Below are positions 10,452 to 21,279 of a stretch of DNA of 64,000 nt, in pieces. Location of the stretch: assembly GCA_016110215.1 (NCBI GenBank), contig JADWQD010000022.1, forward strand, positions 124,001 through 188,000. The letters run 5' to 3'. Below the pieces are notes generated by a model. The model was given only the letters and a program-made list of their open reading frames with translations, did no database searches and was not told the origin of the DNA. The stretch is from Capronia americana. Lineage: Eukaryota > Ascomycota > Eurotiomycetes > Chaetothyriales > Herpotrichiellaceae. Made by a program: the position numbers and the translations under genes. Position 1 is the first letter of the stretch; the number at the start of each line of letters is the position of its first letter.

Positions 10452-11305
10452 ATAGTAGAGGAGTACACGGCGCGACAACTGACAAAGGCGGACGACGTAT
10501 TACCAGCTCTTTCCGGCATAGCCAGCTGGATATTCAGCGGAGAGCATGACCGCCGCATGGCTGGCATCATCAAGCAAGCTCTTCACGAAGGGTTGGCGTG
10601 GTGGACTTCGCAAACCTCAGGCGATCGGCCGCCCGGATATCATCACGGTCCTTCGTGGACCTTGATCTCGACTAATTCTCCGGTGTCGTTTCGCCATACG
10701 CGGAATTACCTATGAGTGACACAGATGACTACCTCAAGACAGACTCTAGAAGGATACGAATTTCGAACGAATCCAAAAAACTGAAGCTTGATATTGAAAG
10801 CATCGACCTTAAGATACAAAGCCGCGACCTTTTCGGACAAGTAAAGTTTGCCTCTATAGAGCTGAGAGGGAAGCTTCTACCCGCCAAGGTGACTTATTTT
10901 TCCAATCCCAACAAATTCTTTCACGTCGAGTTTTCCGATGACGATCGGTCTTTCTGGAATGGCTTCCGGCCTGACAACTACGATTCGTGGTGCAGTCTCG
11001 CTTCAGAAAAGTGGCAGAGCAGCGCGGGAATACTAAAACGACGAAAGAAGCGATCCAACAGACCCGAAGAGACCAGGATTGAGCTTGGCATCACTGTTGA
11101 ATGTCTAGCTGTCGACCTAGGTCATTCGGAATGGGTTGGTCTGGCCGTAGAGCCGTTCAGTTTCGGTCATCCAGCGTCTTCTCAGGATAATTCCGAAGGC
11201 GAAACTTTCAAAAGATATCGACGGATTGGGTTTATCAATGGTAAGGTTCGGCGGAGTGATGAGCATTTCTATAATGCTCCATGGGAGCGGATAGAACTTG
11301 TCTAG
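10452..11305 (+). pseudogene. HET (heterokaryon incompatibility) protein, C-terminal remnant
   Basis: Two adjacent frames carry the typical region downstream of a HET domain. From 10452 the frame reads IVEEYTARQLTKADDVLPA then LSGIASWIFSG, HEGLAWWTSQ and GPSWTLISTNSPV, matching the LVEEYS...LTY..D.L.ALSGIA and PSWSWAS pattern of the family. It stops at 10710. The C-terminal part continues in another frame from 10712 (SRDLFGQVKFASIELRGKL, later FKRYRRIGFING) to a TAG at 11303. No splice site joins the frames cleanly. The HET domain itself is not seen upstream, so the gene is 5'-truncated and frameshifted. Intact relatives trigger cell death on fusion of incompatible hyphae. Confidence 0.7.
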
Positions 11306-11559
11306 ACCAACCCAGTCTGGATGTCGGCGGCATCAAGGGCATCCATCCGTATCCTCCGTGATACGACATCCTGCTGCCTATGGATCATTTCGGAAGCTGG
11401 TAGATTGATCGCACTGATATTATTCCGCCTCCGGATGTGTACGACAAAAGCAATTAAGCGGTTCAAGGAGATTCCTCACGAGCTACAAGCGCCAGCTATG
11501 ATGGGTCGGTTGGCCAACATCGCTCGAAGAATCCTCCTACCCAGATCCTCCTACACCAT

Positions 11560-12536
11560 GTTTAATGAGCTTCCTCGACCACCACACTAAGATACTGCAG
11601 AAACGCTACGAAATTGAAACAAACAAGCTGGAACGTCGACACCCTCACATCGTCACGCCCTGGTGGAGACCGCCAAAAGTCATCATAGACAACACTCTCA
11701 ACACAACCAAATCAGCGCAAGAGAGGACGCCCTTTGCGTATACACAAGAAACAGACACATAGGCGCAGCGGCAGTGATTCTGCCCACACCGGGCCCACAG
11801 AGCAGTGCACCTGTCTATAAGCGGATCCACTACATGGGAAAGGACACTAAAAGCACGGTGTACGCCGCCGAACTGAAGGGTATCTCCCTCGCCCTCCAAA
11901 TCCTGACCACTAACCCCTACCCGGACCGCAAGAAGGCCACCATCTTTACCGACAATCAAAGCGCCCTAAAGACCGTACGGAGACCGGGGAACACGTCGGG
12001 ACAATATATTCTTCGAGAGCTGCTCGAACTCCTAGAGGACGTAGTTACCCAAGGAACACAGGTAGAACTTCGATGGGTTCCAGCTCACCAGGGAATACCG
12101 GGCAATGAGGCCGCGGACTCAGCTGCAAAGGAGGCGGCAAGACCGCCTCCCAGAGAGAACATCGATCAGAGCCGGAATCAAGGACACGCCAACCCTGAAG
12201 AAACAATAACGCTCCTTACAACCGCTAAGGGAACCATCAACAAGAACCACGCACAAGGACTGGGAAACTATTTGGACCCAGGGCAAACATGGACGCCATC
12301 TCCAGTGGCTGGACGTCAAACCAGACAAAAAGACGCTCAAGGTACATCAAAATCTACCCCGAGCAGTTAGCTCCATCATCACACAAATGAAAACGGGCAA
12401 GATAGCCCTAGGAGCTTACCTCCACAGCATCGATCGAGCCGACACCAGCCAATGTACTTGCAACCAAGGGGAGCAGACGGTAGAACATGTTCTGCTGAAA
12501 TGCAGGAAGTGGATAGCTGAACGACAGGAAATGTAG
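11560..12536 (+). mobile_element. 5'-truncated non-LTR retrotransposon (LINE) remnant, RNase H and C-terminal region
   Basis: The frame from about 11663 encodes an RNase H-type domain with YAAELKGISLAL, FTDNQSALKTV and VPAHQGIPGNEAADSAAKEA, giving the E, D, H and D active-site positions. The first catalytic Asp, normally in a YTDGS-like motif, is replaced (VYTRNRHIGAAAV). After a frameshift near 12290 the typical LINE tail follows: TGKIALGAYLHSI, then C-x-C-x8-H-x4-C (CTCNQGEQTVEHVLLKC), ending at 12534-12536. No reverse transcriptase is left upstream, consistent with 5' truncation on insertion. The element is dead. It abuts the HET remnant. Confidence 0.75.
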
Positions 12537-14447
12537 GCAGGCAGCAGATCGATAATCAACCCTGGAGCGCTGCTACGTCGACTCTTTTGGCTGTCCTACA
12601 TGATGGACAAAGAGTTGGCCCTTCAGACCGGTCAGCCTCCATCTATCGACGACGACTACTGCGATCTCAGTCTCCCTGGAACGGAGACCGGGGCGGAGAC
12701 CGGGGCAGAGACCGTGGATTTAAGACTTTTACGCTCAATTCAGGGACGAGACATCGGCCAAATCGTTGATGATTCCTGGTGATCCTCGATTGGCAATAAT
12801 AACGTCGAGGGTTTGCAAGTCACTGTACTCTACAGCAGCCCTGCCTTAGACGATATAGGGCTCCTCAAGAACGTCCGTGAGCTTGACAATGGGTTGGAAA
12901 CGTGGCGCCTTTCTATCCCTGCAGCGGATCGCCCAAGCCTGGGCAACACCGGGACTGGGCAGCAGCCTGCTCGGACCGAAACGAACGAGACCGGCGTTAT
13001 CACGCACACGAACATGCTCAGAAGCATGATACAGGTCAAGTACTATCACCTCCTTACTGCCGTCCATCTCGCAAGTGGACGCTGCAATGGTTGGTGCGAT
13101 GAAGAAAATGACGACTTGGAAAGGGGTCAGTACGAGCATTGCAATATCGGTCGTGGCAAGTCGTTCATTGATTATCCACTTCCGTGCACATATCCACTCG
13201 TGCGTACCGGGGGTGTTTTGGTAAGTTCTTAATTTCAGTGAGGAAGGATTCTCCATGATACATGTCCAACGTGGAATACGCTACTAATGCAGAGTCTACT
13301 CAGGACGTCTATTTTCTATCCCCTGTCGGCCGTTGTCAACCTATTTTGCAGCGTCCTACTGGATCCGGCCGACCAACAAACGCAAGAGGATATGTGGTTG
13401 ATTCAGTCAGTGCCTCAGCTTGCTCGAGATATGAGGTCGCGCTCTGTCATACCTCAGGATGAGGGGGTACCTGAAGTCGTTGGACGCATTCATTGCGGAG
13501 CTAGTACGACTCGGACATTGTGCGATTGCTAGGGCAGAATATCATTATGGCGGGGGATTTTGAACCCGAAAACTGAAGCCAGGTCATATAGGTCTCGTCT
13601 GTTGCCCGGGACTACGGGAATTGTCGCCATGTCCTTCTCAATCTTCTCCTGCGCCTCACCCCCAGGCTGTAGACCCGGCGGGAAGGGGCTCTTTAACACA
13701 GACACGGGCGTGTTGCGAGAGCACCCGAAAACAGATCACAGGGGAATGCTGACAAAGGCCAAAAGCAACGCACAGACTATCTCCTGACCGACCGCTCAAT
13801 CCTCTGTACCCCTTAAGTGCACGGAGGGCCCTGAATGGAATGACAAACCACATCCGCATTTTCCCACGCCTTGAAAGGTGCGCCTTTGAATCTTTTTGCC
13901 GTTCAAAGCGGTAGCGCGCCCACCTCTCGACTACTAGGTATACCCGAAGGATCTGGCCGCCTAAGTCGAAGGCGTATTTCCTTGCAACAACTTCACAAAG
14001 GAAATAGGATCTATGAGACCCGTAAAAGGAAGCGTTGAGACATCCATTCAAGAAATTTCGAACCTCGTCGCATTATATACGACCCTACACCTCTTCTACT
14101 TCTCTTGGTATCTATCCTCTTTCCTATTGTACTTATATAAGCTATATTAATGAGAGAATTCGTTGATTTGATTCGAAAATTCGAGTCCAGAGTACCTGGA
14201 GTCGATTCGAGCTTCTCGGACTCGCTAACCGGGAACACTGTCGGTTGGTTACCCAACATGGCACTGGAACTTGATGTTTGCGAGTTGGGCGGAAATTCGA
14301 GCCCCAAGCTGCGGAACTTCGGTCCTGAAGCACCGAGACTGTTCCATGGCTTCAGCCATTTTAATTTTAGCCGACAGGAGGGAGGTGTGAAGCCTCGAGA
14401 TGTCTTGGTCGCTCTCATTCTTCGCGCTGGCAAGATCTAGAAGTGTC
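12537..14447. other. Gene-poor stretch with no recognisable gene
   Basis: Several ORFs of 60-140 codons occur on both strands, but none shows a family motif, splice-supported extension or coding-like composition. The stretch lies between a dead LINE and an SDR fragment and is probably decayed sequence. Confidence 0.5.
12681..12714. repeat. Short tandem repeat (GGAGACCGGGGC-like units)
   Basis: About three imperfect 12-bp units of the type GGAGACCGGGGC lie just beyond the LINE remnant. Confidence 0.6.
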
Positions 14448-14865
14448 ATGGTCTCTCATACAGGTCGAGCATCAGGCAAAACAGCGCAGGTGACAGGGTC
14501 TGCAGGTGGCATTGGCCTTGCTGTCACCCAGACCTTCTTGTCCGAAGCTGCCAGAGTCTTTGGAGTCGAAATCTCGGAGAAAAACTTTCTCGTTGCTAGA
14601 GTCGCAAGGCTTCGACCGCAGGACTTATGCCTTCCACCATGCCAATGTGGCAGACGAGGAGGCGGTGATTACATTCGTGGACAACCATGTCAAGGACAGC
14701 GGAGGCCTTGATATTGTGGTTCTTAATGCTGGAGTTGGAGCTCTATTACCGTTTTCCCAGACGACCGCTGCGGAACACGATAGAACTTTGCGGGTCAACT
14801 AATGCCTGTGGGCGTGGGTGCCCCCTGACATACTTCCACCATCTTTTTGCTATTTTGAGCTGCGA
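14448..14865 (+). pseudogene. Short-chain dehydrogenase (SDR), 5' fragment with frameshifts
   Basis: The frame from the ATG at 14448 has GKTAQVTGSAGGIGLAVTQ, the SDR cofactor motif TGxxxGIG. It shifts near 14580 to a frame with HANVADEEAVITFVDNH, then DIVVLNAGVGALLPF with the NAG motif, and RVN. A further one-base insertion near 14800 moves the expected continuation into another frame. The Tyr-x3-Lys active site is absent, so only the first half of a classical SDR remains. A separate SDR 3' end lies at 19560-19808 on the opposite strand. Confidence 0.7.
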
Positions 14866-15905
14866 ATAAAGAAAACTGAAACTGACAGCCACTGGTGTTT
14901 TGTCCAGCGATCACCCCGTGAACGCCATAGCCGAAGGCGTCTCACCGGATGAGGCAAATAAAGTCATACCATCGGCGACTCATCCCGGTAACGACCCCGG
15001 ATTTGACCCCGGATTAGCCCAGCCGAATCTCGATCTGGTATTGGGTTCTTCAAGCTACCAGGGAGCAATGGCAGTAGTACTGTAAGTCAAAGCAGACTGA
15101 TCGGTGCTCTACAAGCTACCTGGCTGAGGAGGACCCCAGAATCCCCGGATCCCAGAACACTTGCCCCGGTCTGCATGCTCAGAAGGGTTCCCGGCAATCT
15201 GCTTCACTTGAAATCCGGCTTTTGAGAAGCCGTAATGGAGTGCCCACTTTACCGCCGGCTCAGAGGCAACAGCGCCAAGGTGCCAAGGTCACCGCAGTGG
15301 AGCTCCGGGGTCATGACCTCCCGGTAGTGGCATTTGTGAAGCCGTGAAACGCTGTGCGTTGGTCTTCTACAGCTCTACAACATCAATTTAGTATCCGATC
15401 GAGGCGCCTCGATGGCACCGGGTCACTTAACACCTACGGCTCTGCTCTCTTAAGACCCTTTTGCCGGTGGGGGATGCCCGCATCATCTACTATGTCAAAA
15501 TGCAACGTAGGCGGTCCACTCAGGGTGGCATTGAGCATCAGTCCGCCGTTTGCGACTTGAAGCAGAAACTCTGTGTCAGAAGAATGTGAGCTTGAAAGTG
15601 CGGGCCATGATATCAAAGAACCAAGCTTCGTAAATTGATTTCATTCAAAGCAACGACCATGATATTTCCAATCTGGGGCTGGAATTTCCATCTGCCCATC
15701 ACCATAAGCATGCCTGAAAAGGTATACTGAATGGAGGCTCAATCTGCCACGGTACCCACGATATTGTCTTTCTTCGTTCGACGCTACTCCAGCTGGGAGA
15801 TTCCAGGCCACAAGAACCCCCTCGTTCTTTCTTTCATGGTCACCACTTTCTCCTCTCCCACATCTTTCAACTTCCGGGCCGTAAAAACCCTGCGGCGAAG
15901 TATTT
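14866..15905. other. Intergenic stretch with nothing recognisable
   Basis: I see no coding frame, RNA gene or clear repeat here. It lies downstream of both the SDR fragment and the MFS gene. Confidence 0.5.
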
Positions 15906-17787
15906 TCACAAGGTGTATCTGAAGTCGGGCGCACCTTCAATGATTCTGGTGCCACTATCAGCCTGCCGGTTGGCACGCCAAAGTAAAGGTATCATGATCA
16001 GTGTGATGGCCATTGGCAAGGCAATAGAAGCCATGGTTGCAATGATACCAGGGATGTAATTTGGGGTATCCTAGAAGTAGGTTAGATACACGAGCAAGTG
16101 AAGAGTCGTACAGTTGTTTCGGATGACGAACCTGCTGTCGGAATACTAGAGCGGAGAACACGCCGCCAACGCCGCCTAACATTACTTGGATAGCCGCGGC
16201 TACTGCGCGTTTTCCATCAGTACGCATGTTGTTCGCCATCCAAGCTAAACTGGCGGCTGCCAATGCGTTGCCACCGATCTGGCCAAAAAAGACACCAGTA
16301 TATCGACTGCCAGAGTTCGTACACCAACCCACCATGGCAAGGCCCACGATGGCGGACACTGATGCTCCGATGACGAAGGCACCTCTGCATCTCAACCTGT
16401 CGGCAAGGTAAGAGGAGCCGATGGCGACAACGGCCGAGACCAACGCTGGGGGTGCCGTCAACAGAAAAGACGCTTCTTGGGAAAATCCCATGCCGCGCCG
16501 TAGGATGATTGGAAGGAAGAAGGTGTAGCTGTAGTTCGAAGTGCAGGCCGAAAAGTGGCTCGAAGCGCTGTGCTTAGACTTAGTACCTGGCATGAAGTGC
16601 CAAAGAGGTGGAATATCCTCGTCAAACTTACATGGCCCATACACGCCAGTCTGCAAAGGTTTCACGGATGACTTTCCAGTTGATTTTTTCGGTATACTCG
16701 CCTCGATCAGCGATGAGTCGCGTAATGACGATCGTCTTCTCATCGAGCGACAGGAACTTGTTTCGTTTGGAGTCGGGGAAATCGACCAAAACAAAGAAGA
16801 CAAGGACCGCGACACACAAGGTCAAGCAACCTTCAATGATGAAAATCCACTTCCAGCCACCCACTTCGGGGTTTTTAGCGATCTGAGTCAGACCATACGC
16901 CAGAATATTCCCAAAGCCGGAGAGAAACATTCCTATCATTGCAAAAATGGCAATCCTGATTTGGTGAGATTCCCAAGGTATTCAATGCTTGCGGTTACCC
17001 TGACTCACCTGACCTGGACTTCATATCTAGGGTACCAACAGCTACACAGGTAGACTGCGCCTGGATAGATACCCTGAGAAGAAAGAAGTCAGCGATGGAG
17101 CGCATAGACCGACAAATCCAGAAGGAATTGAGCATACCGCTTCCAGGAGACCCAGAATGACCCTGCACCCCGCCAATGTCTGCCAATTTTTGGCGAAACC
17201 TAGGCCGATGCAAACGGCTCCCCAGCAGACGGCGAGGAAAGCCATCCAGTTTGGCGCGCCGAGTTTCTTAATCAAAATATTGCTCGGAAGTTCCATGACC
17301 ACATATCCGATATAGAAGACCAGGACTATCGATTAGGTTAGATTGGCCGCTTGCACTGTGCTCGATTTGTAGCTGAGATCCACTTACTGACAACGGATGC
17401 ATGCGTGCCTTGATCGAGACCAGTGGCCTCATCAAGTCCAGCAATACGAGCTCCGCCTAGATTGCCTCTGTCGATAAGAGAAATGGCGTGAAGCAGCCCA
17501 AGAACGGGGATGAGTCGGACATCGATTTTTCGGCTTCGATGCATGTTAGCGGATCTTTGGACTTGTCTTCTCAAAAAAGAAGGAAAAAGGAAGCCTAAAA
17601 ATTACATTATTCTTCTGAGACGGACCGGGTCGGTCTCTAGTTCCGCGTGTATGGTTACCGCATGTTCTTCTGCCTTTTCCTCTATAAGATCGACGTGGCC
17701 GGGCTTATGAGTGCTGGAGAGACTGTCGACTTCATGGGTAGAGTCAGTGCCCCGGTCCGCGCGGGAAGTTAGGAAGATGTTCCTCAT
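15906..17787 (-). CDS. MFS transporter, anion:cation symporter (Dal5/allantoate permease) type
   Basis: Seven exons on the minus strand: 17787-17606, 17533-17388, 17325-17138, 17073-17009, 16955-16632, 16567-16132, 16070-15906. Total 1506 nt, 501 aa. Family signatures in order are RKIDVRLIPVLGLLHAISLIDRGNLGGARIAG (TM1), YVVMELPSNILIKKLG, GLLEAGIYPGAVYLCSCWYP, WIFIIEGCLTL, FFLPIILRRGMGFS and QDTPNYIPGIIATM near the end. These match fungal ACS-family permeases for allantoate, nicotinate, vitamins or small organic acids. The substrate cannot be read from sequence. The start is taken at the ATG at 17787; an in-frame ATG at 17877 also exists. It is the only intact gene in a 10-kb field of fragments, which suggests selection to keep it. 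Confidence 0.85.
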
Positions 17788-18751
17788 GGTGATCGTGGTA
17801 AGTGTTGAGCTTTGGAAGACGGGAAAGGAAGTCAACTTCTTCTCAGTTGTGAAGGTCCACCTCCATGGATCCGACAAATTCGTCGCGGTTGCTGGTCTTT
17901 ATGTTCAGCTCTGCCCCGAGCGCTTCCTCGAATCCGGCTATAAACCCCAGACTCTCGCCCTCCGCACCACTTGAACTCGCGTGGGGAGCCGTTGTGAAGC
18001 CGAAGTCTCGGTAAGGAGGCTCCAACCAGCTTTCACCGTGTGCCGAATGCCTGGGCGCCCAGAAATTTCATTTTGCAAGCATCAAAAGTCAAACCTCGAA
18101 ATGAAGACGATGCCTTGGCATTCATGTTCGACGGAACCGAGATACAAGGTACGCGCATCGATATTTCCCAAGTACTTAGCGCTCTCAGACGTATTGTCAC
18201 CCCGCAGATATTTGCTGGCTAAGTACGGAGCCTGGGCCAGTTAACCTGGCGGATCCAGTCCGTTGGCTTAGCATGCATTGCTTCTCGCGCGGCCACAATC
18301 ATCGTATGAATGTCTTGGGCTGATATCTGTTAAGAAAGGGAATCAAGAAGTCAGCTGTCTCCATACTGAGGCAGGCGTTTTCCCCGATGAGAGATTGATT
18401 CGCCGGTTGACATGTCCAGATTCCGGAGCAGCCTCATGCCTGACGAACATTTCCGTTAAGCTATTCTTCGGTTAATACGCGTACTTATCGGCTTGAGTTG
18501 CAGTCTCTCGCCTGTCGTGTCCTAGATAATGGCATGTATGTCTTTTTGACTGAGGACTTCACCGCACGCGTACTTACGCTCCTTTGTTCAGGGTACAGGG
18601 GTCTTTGACAATCTGCACCGTGATTCGTCCACCGTCCCTCTCAAGAATAAGTCGTGCCCCCAGTCCTCACTTACCACTCGGGATCCGTGGGAAATTGACT
18701 TGGTACCCTAGCCGATTCCGAAACATGTGATCATGAACCTCCTCTTTCTCG

Positions 18752-18997
18752 TCACGCATATCCATCCTCCCGCCTTGAGGAACTGTCGCTGAGCAAGAAG
18801 CCCTTGACGCCGGCTTGAGTGGCAGCGTCGATAAGAGGAATCTGTGGAATTACATCGTGCGCAGACATAGTGCTGATGACTATTTCAATACCTTGCAGCA
18901 GAGCTGCAAACTTTTCGACCGAGTCAGTCGATAGGTCGCGAGTCACGACCTTGAGACCGCTTTTGCACCCCAGATCTCCCGGCAGATGTCGCGCCAA
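18752..18997 (-). pseudogene. NmrA-like N-terminal fragment
   Basis: A minus-strand 81-codon frame contains LKVVTRDLSTDSVEKFAAL, then GIEIVISTMSA and LIDAATQAGVKGFLLSDSSS. This corresponds to the beta-2 to beta-5 part of NmrA/isoflavone-reductase proteins, where a final PSDFG-like turn is expected. The dinucleotide motif and the C-terminal half are missing, so it is a gene remnant. Confidence 0.55.
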
Positions 18998-19559
18998 CGA
19001 AGCAGTCTATATCCTGTCTAAGTTAGAAGCGTGGAAAATACTGTTCGAGATGATTCATTTTCAACTGGTAAATCGTACAAAAGATCTATGCTCAATGAAA
19101 GCTTCGAGCACTTCAAGCGCTGAGCAAGGAAACCTTCGGGCTGGATATCTCCCAGTAGGCTGAAATAGCAGTGTAAAGATACTTTTATTCCGTATCTTTT
19201 GCTTCTGTATACTGTGTCTTAGTACAGTAAGTGCCAGGAAAAAAGTCATCAGCTGTATGTTTCGGGAGTGTCTACCGAGGGACCTCGGGCTTAATGAGGT
19301 TCGCCCAGAGTCTTCGGTAATGTTCCCTCTATTCGGTGGATTGTCCGGCTAAATATTACCGATTAGACCTGCGGTCTCTTAGGACAGCCGAACGACCGGA
19401 ACAGTCACGAGATTCTTTGGTAGATACCTATGGAGGCTCCAAACAAATTGGCTGCCAAGATAAAAAGTGCCATTGTGAAAGCTCGGAGGATACTAGTACG
19501 AGGTCACGGTGTGGTCACGTGTCAGATGCCGAGCACGCTACCCTTGCTCCATTCGTATG

Positions 19560-19808
19560 CTAGGAGCAATACGAAGAGTCGGTGGTCGTTCTTGATTTTG
19601 CGGTCCTGCCTTGGCGGACATTACAGATATCTGGATTGGCACTGTATCGCGTCGCCGAATAGCCGCCGTCGCACACCACGTTGGACCCATGCATGAACGT
19701 AGTCTCATTGCTAAGAAGCCAACTGATAGTCGCAGCCAACTCCTCTGGAGATCTAGTAATGATATTGTACTCGATAAACGCTCTCGCCTCGGGACTGAAC
19801 TTCGGCAA
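19560..19808 (-). pseudogene. SDR 3' fragment
   Basis: A minus-strand frame reads EARAFIEYNIITRSPEELA, then TISWLLSNETTFMHGSNVV and CDGGYSA, the canonical C-terminal part of a classical SDR (PEE, SWLLS, G.NV.CDGG). Nothing of the N-terminal half or the YxxxK site lies upstream on that strand. The frame also appears shifted near 19808. It could be the missing end of the SDR fragment at 14448, separated by inversion, or a remnant of a second SDR gene. Confidence 0.65.
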
Positions 19809-21279
19809 CGATCGTCGCTTTCTTAGCCAGCGCCATCTCTTGCATCACACTACGCAAGGTCGTGACGAAATCCGCTCATCTTGATTTCGGCCGTTTTGTA
19901 CCATCTTTCTCCCCACTTCCAGTGTGTTGCTTGTAGCGTCGGCTGAAAGTGCGCCCGACAAAAGGAGAGTGAGACTTGCAGATTTGATGGATAGAAGCTG
20001 GAAAGCCCGACCCAGATTCGGCCACTGATGGTGGACTACTCGTAGTTGTGGTCTCGATGTGAGCGGGCCAGGTCCATAGTAGGGGCAGGATGCCGCAGTC
20101 CGACATAACCACAGATGTGCCAAGGCGCTAAAGCGAGGTAGCAGGTCCCCTGTTTGCCAAGAAATCAAAGCCCACTTAGCCGCCAATGAGAAGGGCAACT
20201 GCCCGTTGATTTCCGCAAATCCGCATGCGGCTGATTTTCCAAGCCGGCCTCGATTCATCACAATGGAATCTCAGGGGCAGCGCATATCTACCATTGCGTT
20301 TCATCCACGGACGGCGTCGAGATGCAGCAAAAAGAATGCCTTCTCCTCGATGCCAGCTCGAGAGGAGCTTCGTTCTTGATGCCTAAAACAGCCTAGCCAC
20401 GTGGGTGGCCGATATCTCCGCAGCGCTGATGTTGTCTGTTTACTCTCCCTCCACGCACCGTGGCTCAACATGAAACACGATTCCTCCTATTTAAGATCAG
20501 TCGCCGACTCGTCTCCATGTCAAAATTTCGGCCTCGACGTCCTTCTGAAACAGGCGGCTAATCTTGCAGGCGTCACTTTTCAACCTCCCGGCTTTCCAAT
20601 TCTCTCACATTCGGGTTAGGCCGTTCGATCTTTCGCTTCTTTTCGCCTAGCCTTCATGGCCCCAAGCATCGACCTCGTGGTCCTGGCGTCATGTATTTTC
20701 TCTCAAGGCCTGCGGCAAGGCTCCTTCGCTTTTCGGTCTAACGCCCATAGGGACATGGGACCTCTAGTCGACAGCTAGAACGTCTCTTCTATACAACTTC
20801 CGGCTTGGTTCCGGCCAGGCAGTCAGCAGCCATGTGAATCGGAGTGGAACGGCAGCCGCCACTTCGTCTAGAGTCGGATATCTTTGAGGTTCGCCGTCAC
20901 GCAACCCTTCGCGAAAGGATACCAGGATCTGGCCTGTCTTCCCAAACGGGACTGGCAAGCCTACGCCTGCAATTTCATCGCCAAGTGACCCTTGACGTCG
21001 CTGGATGCGGAGACAGCTCTGGGTCTGTATATCATGACTTCGTCCGCCAGGTACCGTCTCTGATGCTTTTTCATTGTTTGTCGACATCATCCTTTTGTTC
21101 CCAACCCACATTCGTTTTTGGCTAGAGAGTTGACTCTCGCCGTTCGTTCTTTATTCGCAGTGCGAATCATCGTACATCCAGTCCTTTGTCAGAGCCACTC
21201 TTTTTATATTTGGCATCGTCGTTGCTTCTCGCAAATCTCGACCTCCCTCAGTTGGCCTCATTCCAGCACAAACAGCAAA
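19809..21279. other. Non-coding stretch and promoter of the DUF1996-WSC gene
   Basis: No supported coding frame is seen. The last few hundred bases before 21280 are pyrimidine-rich, as is common for promoters of expressed fungal genes. The frame of the following gene is open upstream to 21118, but the signal peptide places the start at 21280. Confidence 0.4.
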
